Positions 1-9,017 of a stretch of DNA of 64,000 nucleotides are shown here, one piece after another. Source of the DNA: Rathayibacter sp. VKM Ac-2760. Lineage in GTDB: Bacteria > Actinomycetota > Actinomycetes > Actinomycetales > Microbacteriaceae. Position 1 is the stretch's first letter. Every line of letters starts with the position of its first letter. Position numbers and translations under genes: made by a program. Where the stretch lies: positions 434,001 through 498,000 of the forward strand of contig NZ_CP047173.1 in assembly GCF_009834185.1 (NCBI RefSeq), read 5' to 3'. The notes beneath the pieces are model-generated. The model made no database searches. It had not been told where the DNA came from and worked only from the letters and a program-made list of their open reading frames with translations.

Positions 1-595
1 TGCCCTCGGTGACGGTCTGGTGGCCGCCGTGGCCGTTGAAGTCGGTCGCGGTGTAGCCGGGGTCGCTCGCGTTGATCCGGAACTCCGGCAGGTTCTTCGC
101 GTACTGCACGGTCAGGGTGATCACCGCGGCCTTCGAGGCGGCGTAGGGGATCGCGGGCACGCCGAACTCGTCGCGGCCGGGGGTGACCAGCGCGCGCGGC
201 CAGCCGACGCCGGAGGAGACGTTCACGATCACGGGCGCGGCCGAGCGGCGCAGCAGCGGCAGCGCGGCCTGGGTGACCCGGACGATGCCGACGACGTTCG
301 TCTCGAGGACGCTCGCCATCGCCTCCGCCGACAGGTCGTCGACGCCGAAGGAGGTGCCGAGGATCCCGGCGTTGTTGACCAGGACGTCGAGGGCGGGGAG
401 GGAGGCGAGGGCCGCGTCGACGCTCGCCTGGTCCGTCACGTCGAGCTGCACGACCTGCGCGCCGAGCGCCCGGGCGGCGTCGCCCTTCGCGGGGTCGCGC
501 ATCCCGGCGTGGACGGTGTGGCCGGCCTCGATCAGGCGGCGGGCGGTCTCGAGGCCGAGGCTCTTGTTGGCCCCGGTGATCAGTGTCGTTGTCAT
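1..595 (-). CDS. SDR family oxidoreductase (3' end cut by window)
   Basis: Reverse-strand reading from the ATG at 595 gives MTTTLITGANKSLGLETARR, a classical short-chain dehydrogenase start: TGxxxGxG-like dinucleotide-binding loop (TGANKSLG), then LDVTD for the adenine ring, NNAG near residue 88, and the catalytic Ser (NVSSGVGW) and YxxxK (YAASK). About 198 residues are visible, so roughly the last fifth of a typical 240-250 residue SDR lies left of the window. It is probably an NAD(P)-dependent cytoplasmic oxidoreductase; the substrate cannot be read. It is divergent from the XRE regulator starting at 697, which is a common regulator-SDR arrangement, so that regulator probably controls it. 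Confidence 0.9.
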   Translation of the reverse strand, partial: MTTTLITGANKSLGLETARRLIEAGHTVHAGMRDPAKGDAARALGAQVVQLDVTDQASVDAALASLPALDVLVNNAGILGTSFGVDDLSAEAMASVLETNVVGIVRVTQAALPLLRRSAAPVIVNVSSGVGWPRALVTPGRDEFGVPAIPYAASKAAVITLTVQYAKNLPEFRINASDPGYTATDFNGHGGHQTVTEG

Positions 596-696
596 GGCTC
601 CATGCTCGGCCCGGGTGCGCCGCCCGCCCAGGCCCCGGTCGACGGGAGGACCAGCAGTACCAGGACCGGGCGGCCGCCCCGGGGGATCATGGGGGC

Positions 697-1533
697 ATGA
701 GCGAATTCGCGGACGTCCTCCGCTCCTGGCGCGAGCGCGTGACGCCCGCCGAGGTCGGCCTGCCCGCCGGGCCGAGCCGCCGGACCGCGGGTCTGCGCCG
801 CGAGGAGCTCGCCGCGCTGGCCGGCGTCAGCGTCGACTACATCGTGCGGTTGGAGCAGGGCCGGGCCGTGCATCCGTCGGCGCAGCTGCTCGGCGCGCTG
901 GCCTGCGCGCTGCGGGTGACGGAGGCGGAGCGCGACCACCTCTACCGCGTCGCCGGGGTCGCCCCGCCGACCGCGACGCAGGTGCCGCAGCACATCACGC
1001 CCGGGGTGCAGCGGATCGTCGACCGCTGCGGCGACGTGCCGCTCGCCGTCTTCAGCGCGGCCCACGACATCCTGCTCTGGAACCCGCTCTGGGCGGCCCT
1101 GAACGGCGACCCCTCGCGGCACACGGGCCTGGACCGCAACCTGGTCTGGCGCTACTTCACGCAGGGGCACGAGGGCACCGAGTTCGACGACGAGCACGCG
1201 GAGGACTTCGCGAACGACCTGGCGGCTGATCTGCGCGCGGCCGTGGGTCGCTACCCGGACGATGCGGCGCTCGCCCATCTGGTGGCGCGGCTGCGCACGA
1301 CCTCGCCCGACTTCGAGCGCCGCTGGGCGGTCGCCCGCGTCGCCGAGCACCGTTCGAGCCGCAAGACCGTCACCTCGACGCCGGTCGGGCCGATCACGAT
1401 CGACTGCGACGTGCTCGCCGTGCCGGGCGGCGACCTCCGGATCGTGATCTACACGGCCACGCCCGGGTCGACGGATCAGACGCGGCTCGACCTGCTCCGG
1501 GTCACGGGGCTGCAGGAGCTCGTGGCGCACTGA
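697..1533 (+). CDS. XRE-family regulator with MmyB-like ligand domain
   Basis: 278 residues. An N-terminal helix-turn-helix (about residues 10-70; GLRREELAALAGVS followed by YIVRLEQGR) is joined to a C-terminal MmyB-type ligand-binding region ending in VPGGDLRIVIYTATPGS. The start at 697 was chosen because MSEFADVL is the family-typical N-terminus and the upstream reading is low-complexity. It is a cytoplasmic DNA-binding protein. In actinobacteria this family often sits divergently from one SDR oxidoreductase, as here, and probably acts as its repressor. Its 3' end overlaps the convergent EamA gene by about 30 bases. Confidence 0.9.
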   Translation: MSEFADVLRSWRERVTPAEVGLPAGPSRRTAGLRREELAALAGVSVDYIVRLEQGRAVHPSAQLLGALACALRVTEAERDHLYRVAGVAPPTATQVPQHITPGVQRIVDRCGDVPLAVFSAAHDILLWNPLWAALNGDPSRHTGLDRNLVWRYFTQGHEGTEFDDEHAEDFANDLAADLRAAVGRYPDDAALAHLVARLRTTSPDFERRWAVARVAEHRSSRKTVTSTPVGPITIDCDVLAVPGGDLRIVIYTATPGSTDQTRLDLLRVTGLQELVAH

Positions 1534-2458
1534 CCGGCTCGGCCGACCGGTCGGCGGGCGTGCCCGCGCCGAGCCGGTGCCGGCGCTCGATCGCCTGGCC
1601 CGCGTAGCCCGCGGCGACGATCAGCGCGGCGCCGACCGCCCCGAGCGTGCCGATCGCCTCACCCGCGACGACGACCCCGATGAGCAGCGCCCAGACCGGC
1701 TCCGTGCCCATCAGGATGCTGGCGCGCGCCGCCGAGGTGCGCCGGACCGCCCAGAGCTGCACCACGAACGCGAAGACCGAGCAGAGCAGCCCGAGGAAGA
1801 GGACGCCGGCCCAGCCGTCGGCGTCGAGCGCCAGGGCGGCGGCGGGCAGGCCCGGCCCGGCGAGCAGCGAGAAGACGGCGGCGCAGACGAGCAGCTGCAC
1901 CAGGACCACGCCGAGCGAGCCCTCCGTGCGCCCGCGGACCAGCCGGGCGCTGGCGGTCACGTGCACGGCGCGCACCACGGCCGCCGCGAGCACGAGGGCG
2001 TCGCCCCAGGTCGGGGTGCGCAGACCGCCGTCCGAGACGAGCAGGGCGACCCCGACCACGGCCGCCACCGCGGTGACGAAGAAGGAGCGCGGCAGCCAGG
2101 AGCGCGAGGCGAGGCCCTCCAGCGCGGGCGTCAGCACCAGGGCGAGGCTGATCAGCAGGCCCGCGTTCGTGGCTGAGGTGAGGTGCACGCCCCAGGTCTC
2201 GAGCCCGATGATCGCGGCCTGCGAGGCGCCGAGCAGGGCGGCGACGGCGAGCCCGCGACCGCGCGGGAGGCGCTCGCGGCGCACGAGGCAGAGCAGGGCG
2301 AGTGCGGCGGCGGCGGTGAGGAAGCGCAGCGCGACGGTCGAGGGCACGCCGATGTCGGCGGCCACGTCCTTCGCGGCGACGAAGCTCGCGCCCCAGACGG
2401 CGGCGACGCCGAGCAGGAGCAGGTCGACGGCGAGGTCGGGACGGGTGCGGAGGGGCAT
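1502..2458 (-). CDS. EamA/DMT-family transporter
   Basis: 318 residues with about ten hydrophobic segments in two five-helix halves, the drug/metabolite transporter layout. Family motifs are visible: WGASFVAAK near the N-terminus and the second-half MGTEPVWALLIG. Probable role: inner-membrane export of an amino acid or small metabolite. The ATG at 2458 starts MPLRTRPDLAVDLL just before the first TM helix. It is divergent from the LysR-type gene at 2549 with a palindrome between them, so it is likely under that regulator. The last 60 or so bases run into the convergent XRE gene, and the C-terminal tail (Ala/Pro-rich) is cytoplasmic. Confidence 0.9.
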   Translation of the reverse strand: MPLRTRPDLAVDLLLLGVAAVWGASFVAAKDVAADIGVPSTVALRFLTAAAALALLCLVRRERLPRGRGLAVAALLGASQAAIIGLETWGVHLTSATNAGLLISLALVLTPALEGLASRSWLPRSFFVTAVAAVVGVALLVSDGGLRTPTWGDALVLAAAVVRAVHVTASARLVRGRTEGSLGVVLVQLLVCAAVFSLLAGPGLPAAALALDADGWAGVLFLGLLCSVFAFVVQLWAVRRTSAARASILMGTEPVWALLIGVVVAGEAIGTLGAVGAALIVAAGYAGQAIERRHRLGAGTPADRSAEPVSAPRAPAAP

Positions 2459-2515
2459 GGGGACAGCGTCGCGGCCGGGAAGCGGAAGAGCAATCGGCTG
2501 TTCCTTTATCGATGA

Positions 2516-2531
2516 TGAAGCGGATGCTTCA
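2516..2531. promoter_or_regulatory. Candidate LysR operator
   Basis: Perfect inverted repeat TGAAGC-GGAT-GCTTCA in the 90-base gap between the divergent EamA and LysR genes. The position and T...A-bounded dyad fit a LysR-type regulator site; assignment is inferred from context. Confidence 0.5.
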
Positions 2532-2548
2532 CGGTTAGGCTCGGCCGC

Positions 2549-3439
2549 ATGGACCCCGCCCGCCTCCGCCTGCTCCGCGAGCTCGGCGATCGCGGGAGCG
2601 TCGCCGCCGTCGCCACGGCCCTCGGCGTCAGCGCCTCCGCGGTCTCGCAGCAGCTCGCCGCGCTGCAGGCCGGCGTCCCGGTGCCGCTGACCGTGAAGGA
2701 GGGGCGGCGGCTCGTGCTCACCGAGGCCGGCGAGGCGCTCGCGGTCGCGGGCGTGCGGGTGCAGCAGGCGCTCGCCGCGGCGGAGGAGACCGTGGGCGCG
2801 TTCCTCCGGCACGACGACCGCGCGGTCCGGGTGTCGGCGTTCCACAGTGCCGGTCTCGCCTTCTTCGGACCGCTGCTCGCCGCGCTCGCCGGCGGGCCGC
2901 GGGTGGCGCTCGCCGACGCGGACGTGGCGCAGAGCCGCTTCCCCGGGCTCACCGCCGACCACGATCTCGTCGTCGCGCACCGCCTGCCGCAGGATCCGGA
3001 GTGGCCGCGCGGCCGGCTCGTCGTCACCCCGCTCCTCGTCGAGCCGCTCGACATCGCGCTGCCGGCCGGCCATCCGCTCGCCGGGCTCCCGGGCATCCGC
3101 CCCGAGCAGCTCGCCGACGAGCTGTGGGTGTCCACGCACGAGGGCTTCCCGCTGACGGGCGTGCTCGAGCACCTCGGTGCGCTGATCGGCCGTGCCCCGC
3201 GGGTCGCGCACCGGATCAACGAGTTCTCGGTCGCCGCGCAGGTCGTCCGCTCGGGCGCCGCGATCGCGATCCTGCCGCGGATCACGGCGGCCCCGCTCGC
3301 GGTCGACGGCATGGTGCTCCGCCCGCTCGAGGGCGCCGGACTCGTCCGTCATGTGGACGTCCTCGCCCGCCCGGACGCGCTGGCGCGAGCGGCGGTGCGC
3401 ACCGTGCTGGCAGAACTGCGCCGCGTCGCGGCCGCTTGA
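2549..3439 (+). CDS. LysR-family transcriptional regulator
   Basis: 296 residues. The N-terminal winged helix-turn-helix reads RLRLLRELGDRGSVAAVATA then LGVSASAVSQQLAALQ (about residues 4-40), and a LysR substrate-binding domain follows (about 90-290). Typical features include VAHRLPQDP and the ALPAGHPLAG segment. It probably senses a small molecule and controls the divergent EamA exporter at 1502-2458. The ATG at 2549 places the HTH at the expected distance from the N-terminus. A repeat-rich non-coding stretch follows the stop. Confidence 0.92.
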   Translation: MDPARLRLLRELGDRGSVAAVATALGVSASAVSQQLAALQAGVPVPLTVKEGRRLVLTEAGEALAVAGVRVQQALAAAEETVGAFLRHDDRAVRVSAFHSAGLAFFGPLLAALAGGPRVALADADVAQSRFPGLTADHDLVVAHRLPQDPEWPRGRLVVTPLLVEPLDIALPAGHPLAGLPGIRPEQLADELWVSTHEGFPLTGVLEHLGALIGRAPRVAHRINEFSVAAQVVRSGAAIAILPRITAAPLAVDGMVLRPLEGAGLVRHVDVLARPDALARAAVRTVLAELRRVAAA

Positions 3440-3462
3440 GGGCTCCACGTCCGGCGCCGGTG

Positions 3463-3905
3463 GATCTCGATATGCCCGCTTCGCGGGCTACTCGATCAGC
3501 ATGAAACGGGCTGCCCTCTACACGATCGGCATGACCGGGCTGCCGCCTCATGCTGGTCGAGTAGCCCCGCAGGGGCGTACCGAGACCCGCCGTGGCCAGC
3601 AGGACTGGTCGGCGGTCGCTGGTCTCAGCGAGGGTGATACGCCCTGCGCGGCTTGCTCGATCAGCAGAGAGGCGCTCGAACGGTGGGGAGCGCTCGGGCG
3701 CTGCAGAACATCAGCTGAGAAGGGGTGGCCTCCGCTGTCAGGGGAGGGACCCTGCTCTCAGCTGATGTTGTGCGCACCCCTGCTGGTCGAGTAGCCCCGC
3801 AGGGGCGTATCGAGACCCGGCGTCGTCAGCGCGGTGGTCTGCAAGCTGCTCGTCTAGAGCTGGTGGATCTCGATACGCCCGCTTCGCGGGCTACTCGATC
3901 AGCAT
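3463..3905. repeat. Palindromic repeat cluster (TACTCGA family), 4 copies
   Basis: Four copies of a roughly 40-base imperfect palindrome: 3463-3502, 3551-3588 (inverted), 3781-3818 (inverted) and 3863-3905. Each has the outer arms TCTCGATA(C/T)GCCC and GGGCTACTCGA(C/T)CAGCA around a variable GC-rich loop (GCTTCGC or CTGCGGG). Further copies occur at 36.3-36.5 kb and 40.5-40.9 kb. They lie only in gaps between genes. Such elements are interspersed in Microbacteriaceae genomes and may act as transcription-ending hairpins or REP-like elements. Confidence 0.85.
3703..3773. repeat. 71-base hairpin repeat, copy 1
   Basis: Starts GCAGAACATCAGCTGAGA and ends with its near inverted complement (TCTCAGCTGATGTTGTGC), giving a long stem. 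A nearly identical copy in inverted orientation is at 40682-40752, and a diverged copy is at 29857-29926. Homology with the 40.7 kb copy continues into the left flank (about 3656-3702). Confidence 0.8.
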
Positions 3906-4219
3906 GAGATATAGGGCGGCTTCCCTTCCGAGGAGCCTCCGCAAAAGGTGGAGGAGCCGCCGGTGAACGGCGTCGAAGACTCCACTCCGCGTGGAGGCGT
4001 CATCCGGGATGCGAGGCTGGAAACCTGACCGCAACACGGTTTGTCCGTGCATCGGGGAGTCGGCGCCCCCGCGCCGCGGAAATCCTCCGTGCGACGACGC
4101 GCCGGAGCCGCCGACTGCGGTCGACTGGGTCAGCGCCTTCCCCCGGGCGCGCCTTCCCCCCGGCCCGCCCCACCCGCGGCCCGCCCCACGCCCCGCCCCC
4201 GACCACTCTTGGAGCCCGC
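3906..4219 (+). other. Structured leader/promoter region of the ABC operon
   Basis: Non-coding stretch before the importer operon. Several short GC stems are visible: GCCTCC/GGAGG around 3935-3955, CGCC/GGCG around 3959-3977, and CTCCAC/GTGGAG around 3979-3997. I could not match it to a known riboswitch class (TPP, purine, xanthine, SAM, c-di-AMP or guanidine cores were looked for). From about 4090 it becomes C-rich and featureless. Confidence 0.35.
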
Positions 4220-5284
4220 ATGCCCCGCACCGCCCCGTCCCGGTCCCGCCTCCGCTCCGTGCTCGGCGCGCTCGCCGTCGCCGTCGTCGCCAGCACGACC
4301 CTCGCCGCCTGCTCGGGCACGTCCGACGCCTCCGCGTCCGGCGACGAGGGCTCGTTCGGCGAGGCCACGATGCAGCTCTCCTGGGTGCCTCACGTCGAGT
4401 TCGCGGGGGAGTACCTCGCCGACGCGAACGGCTACTTCACCGACGCCGGCTTCGACTCCGTCACGCTCACCCCCGGCGGCACCGGCGCGACCGGCGCCGA
4501 GACCGCCATCGCGAGCGGCTCCGCCTTCGCCGGTGTCTCCTCGCCGCTGATCACCGGCCCCGCGATCTCGGAGGGCGCCGAGATGAAGATCGTCGGCGCG
4601 ACCTACCAGAAGAACCCGTTCGCGATCGTCTCGCTGACCGACGCCCCGATCGAGACCCCCGAGGACATGGTCGGCAAGACCATCGGCGTCAGCGACAGCA
4701 ACGACCTGGTCTGGCGCGCCTTCCTCGCCGCCAACGAGATCGACGAGGGCGACGTCACCCGCGTCCCGCTCACCGACTCCACCCTGCTCACCACCGGCCA
4801 GGTGGACGGCTACATCGGCTACGCGACCGCCGGCGCGAACACCCTCAACCAGCGCGGCTTCTCGGCGCAGCAGTTCCTGCTCGCCGACACCGGTCTGCCG
4901 ATGGTCGGCGAGACCATCGTCGTGGCGCAGCAGAGCATCGACGACGAGCGCGAGAAGGTCAAGGCGCTGCTCTACGCGGTCGCCCGCGGCTGGCAGGACG
5001 CCGTCGCCGACCCGGACGCGACCGCCGCGACCGTCGTCGCCGACTACGCCGCCGACCAGAACTACAAGGTCGAGGAGCAGGCGCAGGTCATGGTCACCCA
5101 GACCGGCCTGATCAGCACCCCCGACACCGACGCGAACGGCCTGCTCACCATCACGCCGCAGCTGCAGGAGGAGTCGGTCGCCTCGCTCGCCCTCACCGGC
5201 ATCGAGCTCGACGCCGACGAGCTCTTCGACACCACGCTGATCGACGAGGTCTACGAGGAGCACCCGGAGCTGCTCGAGGGCTGA
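4220..5284 (+). CDS. NMT1/SsuA-like ABC substrate-binding lipoprotein
   Basis: 354 residues. The signal peptide is followed by a lipobox (TTLAAC, Cys about residue 31) and a Ser/Ala-rich spacer. The mature part begins ATMQLSWVPHVEFAGEYLAD, the hallmark of NMT1/THI5/SsuA-type periplasmic binding proteins for nucleobase-like, pyrimidine or sulfonate ligands, and ISVGVSD-type domain closure is seen as GKTIGVSDSND. It is first in an operon with an ATPase and two permeases. The downstream amidohydrolase, RidA and deaminase suggest an N-heterocyclic or amide ligand rather than a sulfonate. Ligand identity is inference. Confidence 0.85.
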   Translation: MPRTAPSRSRLRSVLGALAVAVVASTTLAACSGTSDASASGDEGSFGEATMQLSWVPHVEFAGEYLADANGYFTDAGFDSVTLTPGGTGATGAETAIASGSAFAGVSSPLITGPAISEGAEMKIVGATYQKNPFAIVSLTDAPIETPEDMVGKTIGVSDSNDLVWRAFLAANEIDEGDVTRVPLTDSTLLTTGQVDGYIGYATAGANTLNQRGFSAQQFLLADTGLPMVGETIVVAQQSIDDEREKVKALLYAVARGWQDAVADPDATAATVVADYAADQNYKVEEQAQVMVTQTGLISTPDTDANGLLTITPQLQEESVASLALTGIELDADELFDTTLIDEVYEEHPELLEG

Positions 5285-5339
5285 GCCCACGGGTGAGCCC
5301 GGCAGCCACGACCACGGACCGCGCGGAGAGGACGAGCAG

Positions 5340-6149
5340 TTGAGCGAGAAGACGACCACCATCGAGGACGAGGGCATCCGCCTGTCGGGCCTGAGCAAGC
5401 GCTTCGACCTGGGCAGCCGCTCGGTGCAGGCCCTCGCCGAGGTCGACCTCGTCACTCCGCGCGGCTCCTTCCTCTCGCTGCTCGGCCCCTCCGGCTGCGG
5501 CAAGTCGACGATCCTGCGGATGCTGGCCGGGCTGGAGAAGCCGACCACCGGCTCCGTCTCGATCCACGGCACGCCCGTGCTCGGCACCAGGCGCTCGGCC
5601 GAGCTCGGCATCGCCTTCCAGGACTCGGCGCTGCTGCCCTGGCGCTCGGTCCGCTCGAACGTGCGCCTGCCGCTCGAGCTCACCCGCCAGGCCGCCAAGC
5701 GCGACAGCATCCCGGACCTGCTCGACCTCGTCGGGCTGACCGGCTTCGAGGACGCCTACCCCTCGCAGCTCTCCGGCGGCATGCGCCAGCGCGCCTCGAT
5801 CGCCCGCGCGCTGGTCGTGCAGCCCGATCTGCTGCTGCTCGACGAGCCGTTCGGCGCGCTCGACGACATGACCCGGCAGCGCCTCAATCTGGAGCTGCAG
5901 CGGATCTGGACCGCGCGCCCCGCGACCACGCTGATGGTCACGCACGGCATCGCCGAGGCGATCCTGCTCTCGGACACCGTCGCCGTGATGTCGCCTCGGC
6001 CCGGCCGGATCGTCGAGGTGATCGAGATCGACCTGCCGCGCCCGCGGACCGTCGAGATGCTGCGCAGCCCCGAGTTCCACGCGATCGAGGACCGCATCAC
6101 CGACATCCTGTTCTCGCAGCACGGCGTCGCGATGGAGGACGAGGCGTGA
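5340..6149 (+). CDS. ABC transporter ATP-binding protein (SsuB/ThiZ-like)
   Basis: 269 residues starting at TTG 5340, preceded by a GAGAGGA ribosome site. Walker A is GPSGCGKST (about residue 56), the signature LSGGMRQR (about 142), and Walker B LLLLDEPFGALDD with the D-loop; the H-loop is VTHGIAEA. This is the nitrate/sulfonate/NMT1 subfamily (EFGALDDMTR type). It energises import by the two adjacent permeases. Its TGA overlaps the GTG of the next gene, indicating translational coupling. Confidence 0.93.
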   Translation: MSEKTTTIEDEGIRLSGLSKRFDLGSRSVQALAEVDLVTPRGSFLSLLGPSGCGKSTILRMLAGLEKPTTGSVSIHGTPVLGTRRSAELGIAFQDSALLPWRSVRSNVRLPLELTRQAAKRDSIPDLLDLVGLTGFEDAYPSQLSGGMRQRASIARALVVQPDLLLLDEPFGALDDMTRQRLNLELQRIWTARPATTLMVTHGIAEAILLSDTVAVMSPRPGRIVEVIEIDLPRPRTVEMLRSPEFHAIEDRITDILFSQHGVAMEDEA

Positions 6150-6964
6150 CGCCCTGGATCCGCACCAACTGGCGCGTCTTCGCCGGCCTCGCCGTCTTCG
6201 TGGCGGTCTGGTGGATCCTCGCCGACACCGTCTACCGCGAGAGCCGCGCCGTGCCGAGCCCCGGCGCGATCATCGCCGCGTTCGTCCGCGACGGGCCGCT
6301 CTTCTACCTCCGCAACGTCGGCGACACCGTGCTCGCTGCCGGCCAGGGCTACCTCTGGGGCAACCTGGCGGCGCTGGCGCTGGCCGCCGTCGCGCTGCTG
6401 CTCCCGTGGACCCACCGCGTGATCGAGCAGATCGGCGTGATCAGCCACTGCCTGCCGCTGACCGCGGTCGGCCCGGTGATCCTGGTGATCTTCGGCGGCC
6501 GCACCACCTCGATCTTCCTCGCGGCGCTGCTCGTCTTCTTCACCACCCTGATCGGCGCGCTGCTCGGCGTCCGCTCGGCCCCGCGCAGCGCGCTCGACCT
6601 CGTCTCGGCCTACCGCGGCGGGCGCTGGGCGAAGATCGTCAAGGTGCAGGCCATCGCGGCCGTGCCCGCGACGATCACCGCGCTGCAGGTCGGAGTGCCG
6701 GCGGCCATCCTCGGCGCCGTGCTGGGCGAGTACCTCGGCGGAGTGACCACCGGCCTCGGCGTCGCGCTCGCGGTCGCGCAGCGGCAGATGGACGTCGAGC
6801 GGGCCTGGGCCTTCGCGGTCACCAGCGGCCTCGTCACGATCCTCGGCTACGCGCTGATCGCCCTGCTCGGCCGCTGGCTGATGCCGCTCGTCGTGGGCCG
6901 GCCGCGCGCCGCCCGCCGACGCACCCGCGCCGCCGTCGCGCGCAGCACGGGAGGGATCGTATGA
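6146..6964 (+). CDS. ABC transporter permease 1 (SsuC/ThiX-like)
   Basis: 272 residues with about six TM segments. It is a BPD_transp_1-type permease; the EAA-like cytoplasmic loop is RSALDLVSAYRGGRWAKIVK. The start is GTG 6146, overlapping the stop of the ATPase gene by four bases. The C-terminus is Arg-rich and cytoplasmic. It likely forms a heterodimeric channel with the next gene, which overlaps it by four bases. Confidence 0.9.
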   Translation: MTPWIRTNWRVFAGLAVFVAVWWILADTVYRESRAVPSPGAIIAAFVRDGPLFYLRNVGDTVLAAGQGYLWGNLAALALAAVALLLPWTHRVIEQIGVISHCLPLTAVGPVILVIFGGRTTSIFLAALLVFFTTLIGALLGVRSAPRSALDLVSAYRGGRWAKIVKVQAIAAVPATITALQVGVPAAILGAVLGEYLGGVTTGLGVALAVAQRQMDVERAWAFAVTSGLVTILGYALIALLGRWLMPLVVGRPRAARRRTRAAVARSTGGIV

Positions 6965-7812
6965 GCACCGCCACCCGCCTGCCGTCCTCCTCGCGCGCCG
7001 ACCGCCGACCGAGCGACCTCACCGGCCGCCTGGTGCTCCGCATCGTCCGCGGCGAGCTCGTGCCGCTCGCCGTCGCCGCGGTCCTCGCGCTCGCCTTCTG
7101 GTACGCGTTCCTCGCGATCACCGGCATCTCGCCGCTGCTCGGCAAGACGCCGACCGATGTCGCGGAGTACCTCTTCGTCGAGGCGGACGCCGCGGAGAAC
7201 CGCGCGATCGTCTTCGGCAACCTCGGCGTGACGGCCGTCGACGCGCTCGTCGGCTACGTCGCGGGCCTGCTGGTCGCCCTGGTGATCGCGGTGCTGTTCG
7301 TGCTGATCCGCTCGCTCGAGGCGACGATCATGCCGATCGCGATGCTGCTGAAGTCGATGCCGCTGATCGTCGTGACCCCGCTGGTCACCCTGGCCATCGG
7401 CAACGGGATCGGCGCCGTCGCCACCGTCGGCGCGATCGCGGTCTTCTTCCCGGCGCTGGTCACGGTCGGCTTCGGCCTCCGCTCGCTCTCGCGCGAGTCG
7501 TTCGAGCTGGTCTCGGTCTACGGCGGCTCGCCGCTGGACGTGCTGCTCAAGGTGGCGCTGCCGACCGCGGTGCCGGCGATCTTCGCGGCCGCCAAGGTCG
7601 CGGTCCCCTCCGCGCTGAGCGGCGCGATGCTGGCCGAGTGGCTGGCCACGGGCCGAGGGCTGGGCGGAGCGGTGCAGCGCGCCTCCGCCGGGTTCCGCTA
7701 CGACGAGCTGTGGGCGTCGCTCGCGGTGATCACGGCGCTGGGAGTCGTCGCCTACGCGGTCGTCGCGATCGGCGAGCGACTGGCGGCCGTCCGCTTCGGC
7801 GGACAGAACTGA
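6961..7812 (+). CDS. ABC transporter permease 2 (SsuC/ThiX-like)
   Basis: 283 residues from ATG 6961 (four-base overlap with permease 1). A Ser/Arg-rich N-terminal tail is followed by about six TM helices. The EAA loop is SRESFELVSVYGGSPLDVLLK, and AMLAEWLATGRGLGG is a typical family segment. Two permeases of one subfamily in one operon suggest a heterodimer. It ends just before the amidohydrolase, so uptake and hydrolysis appear to be one transcription unit. Confidence 0.9.
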   Translation: MSTATRLPSSSRADRRPSDLTGRLVLRIVRGELVPLAVAAVLALAFWYAFLAITGISPLLGKTPTDVAEYLFVEADAAENRAIVFGNLGVTAVDALVGYVAGLLVALVIAVLFVLIRSLEATIMPIAMLLKSMPLIVVTPLVTLAIGNGIGAVATVGAIAVFFPALVTVGFGLRSLSRESFELVSVYGGSPLDVLLKVALPTAVPAIFAAAKVAVPSALSGAMLAEWLATGRGLGGAVQRASAGFRYDELWASLAVITALGVVAYAVVAIGERLAAVRFGGQN

Positions 7813-7820
7813 GGATGAGG

Positions 7821-9017
7821 ATGAGCACCACCACGAGCATCACCGGCGCCGTCTGGGACGGCACCCGCGCCCTCGGCACGGCGACCCTGGCCTGGAGCGG
7901 CGACGCGATCGCCTCCGTCGAGGGAGCCGCGGGCGACGGGGGAGAGTTCTCGATCATCCCCGGCCTCGTCGACACCCACGTGCACCTTGGCGCCTACTCC
8001 GGCGAGGGCACGGCCGACTTCGCCTCCTGGCCGCTGGTCACCCCGCGTGAGGAGCGCGTCTTCCACATCGCGAACAACGCCCGCAAGGCGGCCCGCGCGG
8101 GCGTGACGACGCTCCGCGACCTCGGCGCCGACGAGCTGCAGATGACCGTGGCGCGGATGTTCGAGCAGGGCATCGCCGAGGGTCCGCGGATCGTCACCCA
8201 CGGCGCCGTCGGCATGACCGCCGGCCACGGCGACCTCTTCGTGCCGCCGCACTACCCGCACCGCGACCGCGTCGCCGACAGCCCCGACGAGTGCCGCCGC
8301 CTGGTGCGCACCTGGGCGCGGGCCGGCGCGGACGGCATCAAGATCTACACCAGCGGCGGCGTGCTCTCGATGGGTGACAAGGTCGGCTGGCGGAACCAGA
8401 CCGACGAGGAGATCGCCGCCACCATCGACGAGGCGCACGCGCTCGGCATGCCGGTCGCGGCGCACACCCACTCCGTCGTCGGCCTCGACCGAGCCCTCGC
8501 CCTCGGCGTCGACTCGATCGAGCACGGCACCGCGATCGGCCCGCAGCACTGGGCGACGCTCGTCGAGCGCAACCTGCCCGTCGCGCCGACCCTCTTCATC
8601 AACGACGTCATCGCGGCCGGCCGGGCGCCGTCCTCGCCGGAGGCGTCGCTCAAGGCGCAGGACGTCGTCGCCGTGCGCGACGCCGGGTTCCTCGCGGCGG
8701 GCGAGGCCGGGGTCCGCTTCGTGCTCGGTACCGACGCGAACGGCGTCTACGTCGACTGGGGCGAGCAGCTCGACGAGGTGCGGCGGATGCGCGAGTCGTT
8801 CGGCTGGAGCTCCGAGCGGGCCCTCGTCGCGGCGACCTCGGACGCCGCGGCCGTCGTCGGACTCGGCGAGAAGGTCGGCCGCCTCGCGCCCGGCTTCGGC
8901 GCGGACTTCGTCGTGCTGCGGGGCCGGCCGTGGGAGAGCATCGACGACCTGCGCGCCGAGAACATCGTCGCCGTCGTCTCGCGCGGCCGCGTCGTCTCGG
9001 GGGAGCTGCCGCGATGA
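7821..9017 (+). CDS. Metal-dependent amidohydrolase (prolidase/imidazolonepropionase-like)
   Basis: 398 residues. Metal ligands of the amidohydrolase superfamily are visible: HxH in DTHVHLGAY (about residue 52), Lys in DGIKIYTSGG, His in AAHTHS, His in SIEHGTA, and Asp in LGTDANG. This set, with the Lys between strands, is the binuclear COG1228-type used by prolidase-like peptidases and ring-opening hydrolases. I chose ATG 7821 because AGGA lies five bases upstream; ATG 7815 lacks a ribosome site. It is cytoplasmic and presumably acts on the imported ligand or on a product of the deaminase. Confidence 0.88.
   Translation: MSTTTSITGAVWDGTRALGTATLAWSGDAIASVEGAAGDGGEFSIIPGLVDTHVHLGAYSGEGTADFASWPLVTPREERVFHIANNARKAARAGVTTLRDLGADELQMTVARMFEQGIAEGPRIVTHGAVGMTAGHGDLFVPPHYPHRDRVADSPDECRRLVRTWARAGADGIKIYTSGGVLSMGDKVGWRNQTDEEIAATIDEAHALGMPVAAHTHSVVGLDRALALGVDSIEHGTAIGPQHWATLVERNLPVAPTLFINDVIAAGRAPSSPEASLKAQDVVAVRDAGFLAAGEAGVRFVLGTDANGVYVDWGEQLDEVRRMRESFGWSSERALVAATSDAAAVVGLGEKVGRLAPGFGADFVVLRGRPWESIDDLRAENIVAVVSRGRVVSGELPR

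Noticed and set aside
3920..4060. Possible riboswitch before the NMT1-like importer
   Set aside because: Several stems can be drawn, but no conserved core of TPP, xanthine (NMT1 motif), purine, guanidine or c-di-AMP classes could be recognised.
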